This document shows positions 1 to 12,537 of a DNA stretch of 64,000 nucleotides, piece by piece (the first letter of the stretch is position 1; the number at the start of each line of letters is the position of its first letter). The stretch is from Costus lasius (Eukaryota > Streptophyta > Magnoliopsida > Zingiberales > Costaceae). Position numbers and translations under genes: made by a program. The stretch spans positions 66,572,018 through 66,636,017 of the forward strand of contig CM050453.2 of NCBI GenBank assembly GCA_027563935.2. Reading direction: 5' to 3'. The notes under the pieces were generated by a model. The model was not told where the DNA came from. It saw nothing but the letters and a program-made list of their open reading frames with translations, and did no database searches.

Positions 1-137
1 TTCTTCTCCTCTCCGTGCTTCTTTTTCAGAAATAAAAATTAATTCTAAGATAAAACTAAGATAAAAGTAAATAAAAGGAAGTGAACTAAAGTTAGAAAGC
101 TTGGGTTGCCTCCCAAGAAGCGCTAATTTAAAAGTCT
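1..137 (-). other. Athila-1 noncoding sequence downstream of integrase
   Basis: AT-rich sequence between the integrase stop and the 3' LTR that must lie outside the window. It holds a perfect inverted repeat, CTTGGG at 100-105 and CCCAAG at 112-117 with a 6-nt loop, able to form a hairpin in the element RNA. No coding sequence is seen. An envelope-like ORF, present in some Athila elements, is not visible in these 137 bases. Confidence 0.6.
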
Positions 138-3100
138 TTAGCTTGACCCTTTAACACTCAGACCTGATCGTGGTTCATCTAAATAAAAACTCTCTTTTTC
201 TTCAATTAGCTCTTCTTGATAATAGTGCTTAAGTCTCTGACCATTAACCTTGAATTCTCCTATTTCTTCACTCCATACATCCACGGCTCTATAAGGATAA
301 GCTTTCTTTACCTGAAAAGGACCAGACCATTGAGACTTAAGTTTTCCAGGAAAAAGTCTCAATCTAGAATTGAATAAAAGAACAAAGTCACCTGGTTGGA
401 AATCTCTCCTGAAAATATGTCGATCGTGCCATCTTTTTGTCCTTTCCTTGTAAATTTTTGCATTCTCATATGCAGAGAGTCTAATCTCATCAAACTCATT
501 CAATTGTAATTTCCGTTTTTCCCCCGCACTCTTTAAATCTAAATTCAGCATCTTGATTGCCCAGTATGCTTTGTGTTCAAGTTCCACAGGCAGGTGACAT
601 GATTTTCCATAAATCAATTGAAACGGAGACATACCTATTGGTGTTTTGAAAGCAGTCTGGTATGCCCACAAGGCATCATCAAGTTTGAATGCCCAATCTT
701 TCCTAGTGCTTGACACAGTCTTTTCTAAAATTCCCTTGATTTCTCTGTTTGATATTCCCACTTGTCCACTTGTTTGAGGATGGTAAGGTGTTTCCACTCT
801 ATGATTCACTCCATATTTTCTGAGTAAGGCTAAAAATTTGTGTTCTATGAAATGTGATCCTCCATCACTGATTACTACTCGCGGGGTCCCATACCGTGGA
901 AATATGATCTTTTTGAAAAATTTAGCAACAACTCTTGAATCATTAGTTGGTGAAGCAAGAGCTACCCATTTTGAAACATAGTCAACTGCTACCAGAATGT
1001 ACTTGTTACCTCCTGAAGATGGGAAAGGTCCCATTAAGTCTATCCCCCAAACATTAAATATTTCAACTTCAAGAATGTTGGACAGTGGCATCTCATGTTT
1101 TCTACTAATGTTCCCCGTTCTTTGACATCTATCACAAGATAACACAAAGTTTCTAGCGTCTTTGAAAATGGTAGGCCAATAAAATCCTGATTGTAACACT
1201 TTATTAGCAGTCTTTTCAGTACCGGCATGACCACCATAAGAGGATCCATGACATTGGCACAAAATATTTGTGACTTCTTCTTCAGGTACACATCTTCTAA
1301 AAATACCGTTTGTACATCTTCTAAACACATAAGGCTCATCCCAAAAATAGTGTTTCACCTCAGCTAAGAACTTCTTCCTTTTTTGGTAGTTCAAATCAGG
1401 AGGAAAAACATCAGCAACAAGGTAATTTACTATATCAGCATACCAGGGAGCTCTGATCTGTTCAATGTTTAAAAGCCGTTCTTCAGGGAAGGAATCATTG
1501 TTCTCATTATTCTTTTCAGTGTCTACCATTATTCTTGAGAGATGATCTGCAACAAAGTTTTCTGATCCCTTTTTGTCTTTAATCTCCAAATCAAATTCTT
1601 GCAGAAGTAAAATCCATCTGAGTAATCATGGTTTGCTGTCTTTTTTCTGCATTAAGTATTTCACAGCTGCATGGTCAGTGTACACTACCACTTTGGAGTT
1701 AATTAAGTATGACCTAAATTTATCAAAAGCAAATACTATGGCCAATAGTTCTTTCTCAGTGGTGGTGTAATTTTTCTGTGTCTCATCCAAAGTCTTGCTG
1801 GCATAGTGAATAACATGAGGTTTCTTATCTTTTCTCTGTCCCAGGACTGCTCCGACTGCATAATCACTGGCGTTGCACATGAGTTCAAAGGGCAAGTCCC
1901 AATCTGGGGGCTGGATGATGGGTGCTGAAACCAAAGCTTTCTTTAACTCCAGAAAAGCAAACAGACATTTCTCATCAAAGCAGAATTTGGTGTCTTTACA
2001 GAGTAAATCAGTTAAAGGTTTAGCAAGTTTAGAGAAGTCCCTAATAAATCTCTTGTAAAACCCTGCATGTCCCAAAAAGCTCCTGATCTCCTTGACAGTG
2101 GTGGGTGGTGCTAATTTCTTAATCACTTCTATTTTGGCCTTGTCCACTTCAATCCCCCTCTCTAAAACTAGATGGCCCAAAACTATCCCCTATCTAACCA
2201 TAAAGTGACACTTTTCCCAATTCAAGACAAGATTAGTCTCTTCGCATCTCTGTAAAACTCTAGAGAGATTAACTAAACAGTCATCAAAAGAGAAAACATA
2301 GGCAGAGAAATCATCCATAAAAAAATCCATGAAATCTTCAATAAATTCAGAAAAAATTGCCATCATACATCTTTGAAAAGTGGCAGGTGCATTGCATAAA
2401 CCAAAGGGCATTCTTCTATAAGCAAAAGTACCATAAGGACATGTAAAAGTGGTTTTATCCTAATCATCAGGATGAATAGGAATCTGAAAAAATCCGGAAT
2501 ACCCATCAAGAAAATAAAAGTGAGAGTGTTTGGCAAGTCTCTCCACCATTTGATCAATGAAAGGTAAGGGAAAGTGATCTTTCCTAGTGGCAACATTTAA
2601 TTTTCTATAATTGATACACATACGCCAACTAGTGACATTTCTAACAGGTATCAATTCATTATCTTTATTTTTCATTGCAGTGACACCTCCCTTGTTTGGG
2701 ACACAGTGCACAGGACTCACCCACTTACTATCTGAGATAGGGTAGATAATACTTGCATCTAGCAATTTTAGTACTTCCTTCTTCACCACTTCCTTCATAG
2801 ACGGGTTGAGCCTTCTCTGAAAATCTACATGCAGTTTGTGCTCATCCTCCATGTGAATCCTGTGCATACAAAAAGAAGGATTAATCCCTTTTAAGTCATC
2901 AATGGAATACCCAATTACCTTTCTATGAATTCTTAGCTCCTTCAAGAGTAGATCAGTTTCCTTGGCATCTAATTTAGCATCCACAATCACAGGGTAGGTG
3001 GAGTTAGGACCAAGAAATTCATATCTAAGATTATCAGGTAAAACTTTCAACTCAACTTTAGGGATCTTTTCACTTTCATTATCAAATGTAGCACAATCTA

Positions 3101-3452
3101 AAATATCATATTTTTCATCACCGAGTTCATCAAAATCATTCTCAAAGCCAGAATTATCAATTTTTTCACAAGAATTTTTTGAGGTATTAGAAAAAGAATC
3201 AGAAAAAGGAACATCAGTAGAAGAATCATCAAACAAACAACTAACATCATAAACTGTGTCATCAATGACATGAATAGTGCAACAAGAACTAGCATATGCA
3301 GGCCTTTTCAATGAATTATTCAAATCGAACTCAATCTTATCATTGCCAATTCTTAAAGCAAGTCTACCGTTCTGTACATCAATAAGGGCTCCAGCAGTGG
3401 CTAAGAACGGCCTACCCAAAATAATAGGAATCTTAGCATCCTCTTCCATTTC
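138..3452 (-). pseudogene. pol: Athila-1 pol: protease C-terminus, reverse transcriptase, RNase H, integrase (broken)
   Basis: Read from 3452 down, the order is the protease end (IILGRPFLAT), reverse transcriptase (FPLPFIDQ, MPFGLCNAP, catalytic FMDD), RNase H (YTDHAAVKYL) and integrase with its HHCC zinc finger ([11 protein letters not shown] and CDRCQ) and core ([13 protein letters not shown]). Three in-frame nonsense codons cut it: TAG at 2460-2462, TAG at 2190-2192 and TGA at 1626-1628. The frame is otherwise continuous and family-typical residues resume right after each stop. In the integrase D,D35E triad the final Glu position, 36 residues after the second Asp, is Gly (codon 756-758), so the enzyme should be inactive even if the stops were read through. 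It joins the gag-protease part at 12538 across Copia-1. Confidence 0.9.
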
Positions 3453-5153
3453 TGTAGAGGGGTCCCCTTCGAGGGGGAGCGCAAGGGGGTGAAACCCTAA
3501 AGGGGCGCATATCAAGATTTTCATAGCGGAAGCTAGGATTTCCATGAGATCATTTGAAGAATCATATGATCAACTTGTCGAAAACTTGCAAGTATGAATG
3601 AAAAATCATACCATAGCCATTGTGTGAGTGGTGTCTTGGAATCAAGAGAACAAAAGAGGTCTCCTCCTTGTCGTCACACACAAGATGATCAACGGCTACT
3701 CTTTGAGATCCTTGTGCTAGCAAGTTTCTTCAAAGGTTGTCGTATGCAAGGGATGAGATGATTCTCTTTGGCCGAGAGCTCCTTGTCCGAAACCTCTCCT
3801 TCTCGTCAATCACCTCCAAGCGAAAATGCAAGGCGTTGAAGTGAAGTGAGCAACGTTACCACATGGAAGCGTTTTGTTTTCAACATTGAAAACCGCCTTC
3901 CAAAATAGGTAAGTCTCAATGGCTCATGCGTTCACATAGTGAACGTTCGAAACTTCCTTTCATTGAACCTCTCATTGAACCAAGCGTTCACATAGTGAAC
4001 CGGTTCAATTAGATTTGGTTCAAAACCCAAATTGAGCCAAGCCACTTGGTCTAGACCATATCAAACCCTAAGGTTCCAGATCTAACCGTTCATCTCCTGA
4101 TGCTCTTGATCTCACCGATCTAGCATCCACTCTCTCGATCGAAGCTTACCGATCTCAAGCCCAAATCAATCAAACATGATCAGACCAGATCTCACTCACA
4201 ATCAGAGATTAAATCCCTTTAAACTGAACCCAAAGAATTTAGTCCACACGATCTGACTTAAGTAAGCCATATCATCAAATTGTGCGACCCTAAGGGTTTC
4301 CTTAAAATGTCGGTAACGATAACTTTCGTTATCACGATCAGTGAGGGGTATCTAGCAACACATCACTGTCTCCCGATATAAAGGAAAGAGTCTTCCAAGA
4401 CTACACCCAAACCACAGCACAAGTGTGAATCCATTCACAAGGCATACATATTTCCTTTGCCACTGGATGTTCTTATTGGACAAGCGTGTCAAGCCTGTAA
4501 CTCCAATATGATGAGCATGATTAGATCAGATGATCATAGTCACCTGGGTATGGCCATACACTTTCTCAATCATCTCATTTAGGGGGGGCCCCTTTAGAAC
4601 ATCTCACTCCTTAAACAAGGAGACGGCAATCCTATATCTATCACTAGTGTCCTAACCTGACTCATGATCATTATCCAAGATAGTCTATAACCATTATGTT
4701 TCAAATGATATTGAACCACCTCAAAACAATGACAATCATCATTTAGAAACACAAGTGATCTCAAGTCAGAGGACATGTGCCACTTGTTGCAAACAAGGAT
4801 TATTCACATTGTGACAAGCAATTGAATATCCTAGTAGGGTCTGTCCAGTACATCCAATGTACCCATGTGTCTACATCTTATTCCATGCTCGAAGCATCCT
4901 ATAAGATTAGAACACATATTAGTCTCAATCATATCAAGGCTGTCTCGTGTTCACCAAGATATCTCGACTAAGGACATTAGCATGTCTGCCTAGCTGAACA
5001 GCTTTGAGACATTATTCAGAAGTACATTTATTGCTGCAGACAATGTAACAAACTGAATAACAACCGTTGCCTTTATAAACATAAGAGTTTATATACATGA
5101 TACTCATAGAATCCCTAGGCCTCAAACATTAGCCTTAAGGGCATACCCCAACA
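3453..5153 (-). repeat. Copia-1 3' LTR
   Basis: 1701 bp, minus orientation. It carries the family LTR landmarks: the palindrome GTATGGCCATAC, a TATA block, the inverted repeat GTTCAC/GTGAAC at 3986-4000, the ATG-GCN-ATG plus GTATGA donor, and a C-rich/G-rich terminal hairpin. It abuts the polypurine tract at 5154. Confidence 0.95.
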
Positions 5154-5164
5154 ATCTCCCACTT
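5154..5164 (-). other. Copia-1 polypurine tract
   Basis: AAGTGGGAGAT on the minus strand, directly before the 3' LTR start TGTTGG. It is the plus-strand primer site in Ty1/copia replication and is identical in Copia-2, Copia-3 and Copia-4. Confidence 0.85.
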
Positions 5165-5173
5165 GCACTTAAT

Positions 5174-8100
5174 CTAATGGTTGAGAAATCTCAAACCCAT
5201 ATTATTACAGTGCTTCTCATGCTTCTGCTGCGCCAGAGGCTTGGTAAGCGGGTCAGCCAGATTGTCGTCTGTATGAACCTTGCAGATTTTGATCTCGCCT
5301 CGATCAATGATCTCCCGGATCAAGTGAAACCGTCTCTGTATGTGCTTGGACTTCTGGTGCGACCGTGGTTCCTTTGCTTGTGCAATTGCTCCAGTGTTAT
5401 CACAGAAGATAACCAAAGGATCTGCACTCGAAGGAACAACACCAAGTTCCTGAATGAACTTACGAATCCACATTGCCTCCTTGGATGCTTCCGAGGCTGC
5501 AACATACTCGGCTTCTGTTGTGGAATCAGCAACAGTAGACTGTTTGAAACTTTTCCACACCACTGCTCCTCCATTCAAGCTAAAAACATAGCCTGATTGC
5601 GATCGGAAATCATCCTGGTCCGACTGGAACGAAGCGTCAGTATATCCTTCAATACTGAGTTCTTCCTGACCACCATATATCAAGAACATATCTTTGGTCC
5701 TCCGCAGATATTTCAAAATGTTCTTGACTGCAATCCAGTGTGCCTGACCTGGATTACTTTGGAATCAACTGGTTACGCTTAACCCGTAAGCGACGTCTGG
5801 GCGAGTACACAACATCGCATACATAATGGACCCAATAGCCGAAGCATAAGGCGTATTGTCCATTTCATCTTTCTTAGTCTGTGTTTGTGGACACTGACTC
5901 TTTGAAAGATTCAGACCATGTCTGACTGGAAGATGTCCTCTTTTAGAATTCTCTAAATGGAATCTCTCCAGGACTTTATCGATGTAAGTACTCTGGCACA
6001 GCCCGAGAAGCCTCTTAGATCTATCCCTGTAGATCTTCACACCTAATACATAGGCTGCTTCTCCTAGATCTTTCATCTGGAAACATTTTCCTAACCATGC
6101 TTTAACAGCATGCAGTTCAGGAATATCGTTTCCAATGATTAAGATATCATCGACGTAGAGGACTAGGAAAGTAATCACGCTCCCACTAAACCTCTTATAT
6201 ACACACGGGTCATCTTCGTTCTTGATGAAACCAAACTCAGAGATTGATTCATCAAAACGAATATTCCAGCTTCTAGATGCTTGTTTAAGTCCATAAATGG
6301 ACTTCTTTAACTTGCATATTTTATGACGATCTGATGGATTAGTGAAACCTTCAGGTTGTGTCATATACACATCCTCATCGAGTTTTCCATTAAGGAAAGC
6401 GGTCTTCACATCCATCTGCCAGATCTCATAATCGTAATATGCTGCTATTGCGAAAAAAATCCGAATAGACTTGAACATGGCTACAGGAGAGAAAGTTTCA
6501 TCATAATCTATCCCGTAGATTTGTTTGAAACCTTTCGCAACTAGCCTGCCTTTATAGGTAACCACGTTACCATCCATGTCAATCTTCTTCTTGAAGATCC
6601 ATTTACAGCCTATAGGGATAACTCCCGGAGGCGGATCAACCAAATCCCAGACTTGGTTATCTGACATGGAGTCCATTTCGGCTCGCATAGCTTCAAGCCA
6701 TCTAGCTGACTCCGGTCCACTGACCGCATTCGCATAAGTGAGGGGTTCATCATTATCAATGATGTAGACTCCGTCATAGCGCTCAGGCTGACGACGGATC
6801 CTTCCCGATCTTCGCGGTTCCCGTGATATCTGAGCCTCAGGTTGTTCAATAACCTGCTCAACTGGCTCAGGCTCATCCAACTGTGCTTGACTACTTTGTC
6901 CTTCCTCTGGATTCTCATCCAGCTTTATTTCTCTCCCACTGGCCTCTTGCAGAAGAAACTCCTTCTCAAGAAAAATGGCCGTCCGAGCAACAAATACCTT
7001 GTTCTCTTTGGGATCGTAGAAATAATAACCCTTAGTTTCCTTAGGGTAACCGACAAAGACACATTTCTCAGATCTGCTCTCTAGTTTCCCAGAGGCGAGC
7101 TTTTTGACATAAGCCTCGCAACCCCAGATCCTGATAAATGTCAAGCTCGGGTGTTTCCCATACCATAACTCATATGATGTCTTTGAAACGGCCTTGGATG
7201 GCACTCGGTTTAGTGCCTTTGCAGCTGTTTCCAGTGCAAATCCCCAAAAGGAGTAAGGTAGAGTAGCCTGACTCATCATCGAACGAACCATATCTAGTAA
7301 GGTTCTGTTCCTCCTCTCGGACACACCATTCCATTGCGGTGTTCCTGGCGTAGTGAGCTGTGAGATAATCCCACACTCCTTCAGATAGTCAGTAAACGCA
7401 TGACTCAAGTATTCTCCACCTCGATCAGAACGAAGTGCCTTGATATTTCGGCCCAGCTGATTCTGTACTTCATTTTTGAACTCTTTGAACTTGTCAAAAG
7501 ATTCACTCTTATGTCTCATAAGATAGACATAACCATACCTACTGAAATCATCAGTAAAGGTAATGAAGTACGAATAGCCACCTCTGGCATGTTTACTAAA
7601 CGGCCCACACACATCACTGTGTATAAGGTCAAGTAAACCTGAAGCCCTTTGACCTTTGTGAGGAAAAGGAGCCTTCGTCATTTTACCCATTAAACAAGCT
7701 TTGCATGTATCAATCTCCTCATAGGAGAATGATCCCAGCAGTCCATGATCATGCAACCGCTTAATGCGTTTCTTGTTAATATGGCCTAAACGACTATGCC
7801 ATAGCAAGGTGCTGTCATCAGCATACTTGGCTTTCTTATTATCAATGTTTTGTATAGAATATTCCATGTCCAACATGAATAACCCATTGTTAATTGAACC
7901 AGTAGCATAAACAATATTATCAAGAGTAAGATAACACTTTGAAATCTTGCATTCAAAGGAAAACCCTTTCCTGACAAGAGCAGGAATAGAGATAATATTT
8001 TTGGTAATACTGGGTACAAAGTAACAATTGTTTAATTCTAATACAATGCCAGATGGTAATGAGATGTAATAATCCCCTACAGCAACAGCAGCAACCCGTG

Positions 8101-9058
8101 CCCCGTTTCCAACTCGTAGGTCCACCTCATGCTGTCCCACCTGCCTTCTTCTCTTGAGTTCCTGTACATTTGAACAAATGTGAACTCCACATGCAGTGTC
8201 CAACACCCATGAAATAGAAGAAGATGAAACCATGACTTCCGTCACGTATATACCTGAGCCAGAAGCGATGCTTCCCCTCTTATCTCCTTGGAGCGCTTTA
8301 CAGTCCTTTTTCCAGTGACCCAGCTGGCCATAGTGGAAACACCTGTTGTCCTTTGACCGCTTAACCTTCTGTTTCAGAGCCTTGCTGTAGTTCTTGACAG
8401 GGGCCTTGCCCTTCTTCCCCTTCTTCTTGTTCCTTGAAGGAACCATTAAGACAGAGGTTGAAGGCTTTCCCTTCAGAGTTTCCTCAGTAGTAAAGAGCAT
8501 ATTCAGCAGCTCTGCCGGAGTACAATCGATTTTGTTCATATTAAAGTTAATAATGAACGCATCGAAAGAAGGCGGGAGAGACTGCAGAATAATGTCTACA
8601 GCAAGCTCCTGGTTGATGGTATGCCCCAGTTTCTCCAGAGCCTCCTTGTGCCCAATCATCTTGAGCACGTGAGCTCCCACTGGGCTTCCTTCAGCCAGTT
8701 TGCTCTGAAAGAAAAGCTTTGTCAGATTATAGCGTTCTGTCCTCGCCTGTGCAGCATACAGCATCTTGAGGTTCGCTATAATCTCTATAGCCGACATATC
8801 CTCATGCTGACGCTGCAGCGGTGGCGTCATAGACGCTAGCATCAGGCAAGCTACATCAATGCTATCATTGACATGCTTTTCATAGGCATCGCGAACCGCC
8901 CTTGCGGCGTTCGCAGCGGGTTGAGGCGGCACAGCCGTCTCGAGGACATACAGTTTCCTCTCTGCCTTAAGAACGATCTTAAGGTGTCCGAACCAGTCTG
9001 AGAAGTTTGGCCCAGCAAACTTCTCCCTTTCCAGTAGGGATCGCACATTGAAGCTCAT
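5174..9058 (-). pseudogene. gag-pol: Copia-1 Gag-Pol polyprotein, one nonsense codon
   Basis: The same length as the intact Copia-4 ORF (1294 codons plus stop). Domain order is Gag (MSFNVRSLLE start), zinc knuckle, protease (LDTACGVHIC), integrase (HSRLGH, CKAC, D and E of the D,D35E core), reverse transcriptase (YVDD) and RNase H (TDAS, EAEY, CDN). A TGA at 5765-5767 replaces the CGA seen in sister copies, cutting off RNase H and leaving about 1097 residues. The zinc knuckle reads CFHYGQLGHWKKDC, so its second Cys is Tyr. Both faults could be recent; the rest is well preserved. Confidence 0.95.
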
Positions 9059-10822
9059 GGTGTTCGTTGCTGCAGGAATCTACAACAATGCAAGAACAGC
9101 AAGGTCAGTATCAATGTTTAGAATCAATCCAGGACTTAAGAAAGATTCTTTTCTCACTATTTTATCTGGCTGAAAAATCCAGCAAAACAGCCCGAAAGAG
9201 TAACACTCTTTTAGTGAGATGGGATCCAGATTTCATACTTGGTCTCCGCGTCCCGCTCAGGCGAGATAAGTTGCACAGAGAGTACAAGCACTAATTTCTG
9301 GTAGGCAGTCCCTGCCAATCACCAACCCGTGCGATTCCCCTTCATCTGGGCAATCCAGCAGACTGTGCCAACTGAGTTGGTACAACACAGTCTCTGATCC
9401 CACAGATGGCTGCCTCCATGTGCTACCATATGCGCCACATATGTAGCCTACATGGTCAAGCTGACCTGACCTACTCCCTGGACCACCACGTGCTATGCTG
9501 AGCAACGAGAAGCGATAAATCCCTTCTCTGTAACACGCAGGTGAAATCACACACCGTCTGAAGATAGATGGACGTGCCCACTGAGTGGGTACAACACGGC
9601 TCCAACGATAGTCAGAACAGTGAGGTTTCGCGTCAGAAGGCTATCGAGCTTGATATTTTAGCGTTGGATTTTAACGGTCTTTTATCTTCTTAACTATCAT
9701 GGAAACCCTATGGTGATAGCAGAAGATAACTAAACATGCAATTCTAATTATAAGCAATAAGTAGAAAGCATGCTGATCTTATGTGGTAAACGCCCAATAA
9801 CCCTAAGTAAGACCTTAAGTTATCTTAAGTCTTCACTTGCTTCTTGGGCCTTTTGCCTCTCATCTGGCCCAGACCAGGGCCTAAGCGCCCTATGCAGCTC
9901 AGGTGCGCCCACCAGGTCAAGTCACTGCTGCATGCGCCTTGCAATGTGTGCTTTGAGCCCATGTCAGATTAAATTACAAGTTAATCTATCTAGACAAGAT
10001 TGACTCGCAGGTCAATTACATTTTATAAATTAATTAACATGTGATGCACAGATCACAATAATAATAATTTACAATTGATCCAGGCTCGCAGGCCCCATCA
10101 CAGCACACATTAAATGGGCAACCCACATAAGATGAAATAGACAAACATCATGGCATCAAATCAACATGTGATCCATTTAACAAGAAAATAAAATTTTGAA
10201 AACCCATTGGCATCATTTTAATTTTCTTATGTGCCCTACAACCTTACAATGGTCCATTGATAGGGATCCACTCATCCATCTAGTCAGATCCACTGCCCTT
10301 GCATGCACCAAGTCGTAACTGACTTGAGTTGACCTAATGGTCAACCATGCATGCGCAAAGGGCTGAACAACCCTCATGAGTTTCGGCAAGCGGGTGTGAC
10401 CCCGGGCCTAACTCATGTGTGTTCAGTAGCCGTCTCAACCAGACCTCGCTACACGCCCTTGATGCAGTCGACCTATAGCCACCTCGTGCTTGCGCACAGG
10501 TGCTATCTGGTCAACCCATCTAGGCTATCAGATGGTCTGATCAGACTATTTGGATCTTAAGCTAGAAGATGATTTCAACCCCATCAACCTATCTAACGGT
10601 TTAAAGTAGGGGCACCTTAGATCTAATGAGGCGCGCATGATCCTTTGTTTTGTCAAAAACAACATATAAGAAGCGCCAACAAACATGCGCCATCATTCAT
10701 TAAACATACATTGAAGTTCTTAAACTAGCATGTAGTTTTTCGGCATGTTAGTAGATCTATTCTTTGCAAACGCAAACAAGGATTACATACAAGCAATCAT
10801 ATGAATCAAGCAATAACCGTAT
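9059..10822 (-). other. Copia-1 noncoding leader with predicted intron 9080-10995
   Basis: About 1.76 kb between primer site and gag ATG with no conserved coding frame. It ends in a strong 3' splice site (TTGTTGTAG, with CTGAC as likely branch point) whose exon starts at 9079, 21 nt before the ATG. The matching donor lies in the 5' LTR: ATGGCTATG then GTATGA, intron from 10995. Two bulged hairpins are present, 9360-9393 (CCAACT/AGTTGG) and 9573-9598 (CCCACT/AGTGGG). The tRNA-like B-box segment seen in Copia-2 and Copia-5 is missing here. Confidence 0.7.
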
Positions 10823-10834
10823 GCTCTGATACCA
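10823..10834 (-). other. Copia-1 primer-binding site (initiator-Met tRNA)
   Basis: TGGTATCAGAGC on the minus strand, two bases inside the 5' LTR end at 10837. It is complementary to the 3' end of plant initiator methionine tRNA, the usual primer of plant Ty1/copia elements. Confidence 0.95.
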
Positions 10835-10836
10835 AT

Positions 10837-12537
10837 TGTAGAGGGGTCCCCTTCGAGGGGGAGCGCAAGGGGGTGAAACCCTAAAGGGGCGCATATCAAG
10901 ATTTTCATAGTGGAAGCTAGGATTTCCATGAGATCATTTGAAGAATCATATGATCAACTTGTCGAAAACTTGCAAGTATGAATGAAAAATCATACCATAG
11001 CCATTGTGTGAGTGGTGTCTTGGAATCAAGAGAACAAAAGAGGTCTCCTCCTTGTCGTCACACACAAGATGATCAACGGCTACTCTTTGAGATCCTTGTG
11101 CTAGCAAGTTTCTTCAAAGGTTGTCGTATGCAAGGGATGAGATGATTCTCTTTGGCCGAGAGCTCCTTGTCCGAAACCTCTCCTTCTCGTCAATCACCTC
11201 CAAGCGAAAATGCAAGGCGTTGAAGTGAAGTGAGCAACGTTACCACATGGAAGCGTTTTGTTTTCAACATTGAAAACCGCCTTCCAAAATAGGTAAGTCT
11301 CAATGGCTCATGCGTTCACATAGTGAACGTTCGAAACTTCCTTTCATTGAACCTCTCATTGAACCAAGTGTTCACATAGTGAACCGGTTCAATTAGATTT
11401 GGTTCAAAACCCAAATTGAGCCAAGCCACTTGGTCTAGACCATATCAAACCCTAAGGTTCCAGATCTAACCGTTCATCTCCTGATGCTCTTGATCTCACC
11501 GATCTAGCATCCACTCTCTCGATCGAAGCTTACCGATCTCAAGCCCAAATCAATCAAACATGATCAGACCAGATCTCACTCACAATCAGAGATTAAATCC
11601 CTTTAAACTGAACCCAAAGAATTCAGTCCACACGATCTGACTTAAGTAAGCCATATCATCAAATTGTGCGACCCTAAGAGTTTCCTTTAAATGTCGGTAA
11701 CGATAACTTTCGTTATCACGATCAGTGAGGGGTATCTAGCAACACATCACTGTCTCCCGATATAAAGGAAAGAGTCTTCCAAGACTACACCCAAACCACA
11801 GCACAAGTGTGAATCCATTCACAAGGCATACATATTTCCTTTGCCACTGGATGTTCTTATTGGACAAGCGTGTCAAGCCTGTAACTCCAATATGATGAGC
11901 ATGATTAGATCAGATGATCATAGTCACCTGGGTATGGCCATACACTTTCTCAATCATCTCATTTAGGGGGGGCCCCTTTAGAACATCTCACTCCTTAAAC
12001 AAGGAGACGGCAATCCTATATCTATCACTAGTGTCCTAACCTGACTCATGATCATTATCCAAGATAGTCTATAACCATTATGTTTCAAATGATATTGAAC
12101 CACCTCAAAACAATGACAATCATCATTTAGAAATACAAGTGATCTCAAGTCAGAGGACATGTGCCACTTGTTGCAAACAAGGATTATTCACATTGTGACA
12201 AGCAATTGAATATCCTAGTAGGGTCTGTCCAGTACATCCAATGTACCCATGTGTCTACATCTTATTCCATGCTCGAAGCATCCTATAAGATTAGAACACA
12301 TATTAGTCTCAATCATATCAAGGCTGTCTCGTGTTCACCAAGATATCTCGACTAAGGACATTAGCATGTCAGCCTAGCTGAACAGCTTTGAGACATTATT
12401 CAGAAGTACATTTATTGCTGCAGACAATGTAACAAACTGAATAACAACCGTTGCCTTTATAAACATAAGAGTTTATATACATGATACTCATAGAATCCCT
12501 AGGCCTCAAACATTAGCCTTAAGGGCATACCCCAACA
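10837..12537 (-). repeat. Copia-1 5' LTR with promoter
   Basis: 1701 bp. The promoter block is the inverted repeat AGTCTTGGAAGACT at 11773-11786 followed by a TATA-like TTTATAT at 11760-11766 (minus-strand sense). The predicted short first exon ends at 10996 (ATGGCTATG at 10996-11004), followed by GTATGA. Confidence 0.93.

Larger units (their letters stand above)
3453..12537 (-). mobile_element. Copia-1: full-length Ty1/copia LTR retrotransposon, 9.1 kb
   Basis: Complete structure: LTRs 10837-12537 (5') and 3453-5153 (3'), both 1701 bp; Met-tRNA primer site; leader; Gag-Pol; polypurine tract. The TSD is ATTTC (3448-3452 and 12538-12542). By eye about seven substitutions separate the LTRs, so it is young. 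LTR termini are TGTTGG and TCTACA on the minus strand. The Gag type and LTR start resemble the Angela/BARE-like or Tork lineages; I am not certain which. One nonsense codon and a zinc-knuckle Cys change are the only coding faults I see. Confidence 0.95.

Noticed and set aside
4594..4776. 60-70 aa ORF beginning MSSDLRSLVFLNDDCH, recurring in every copia LTR on the sense strand
   Set aside because: It recurs because the LTRs are homologous. Between Copia-1 and Copia-4 most differences in it change the amino acid, there is no synonymous bias, and the ends differ between copies. It lies upstream of the TATA block. Treated as noncoding U3.
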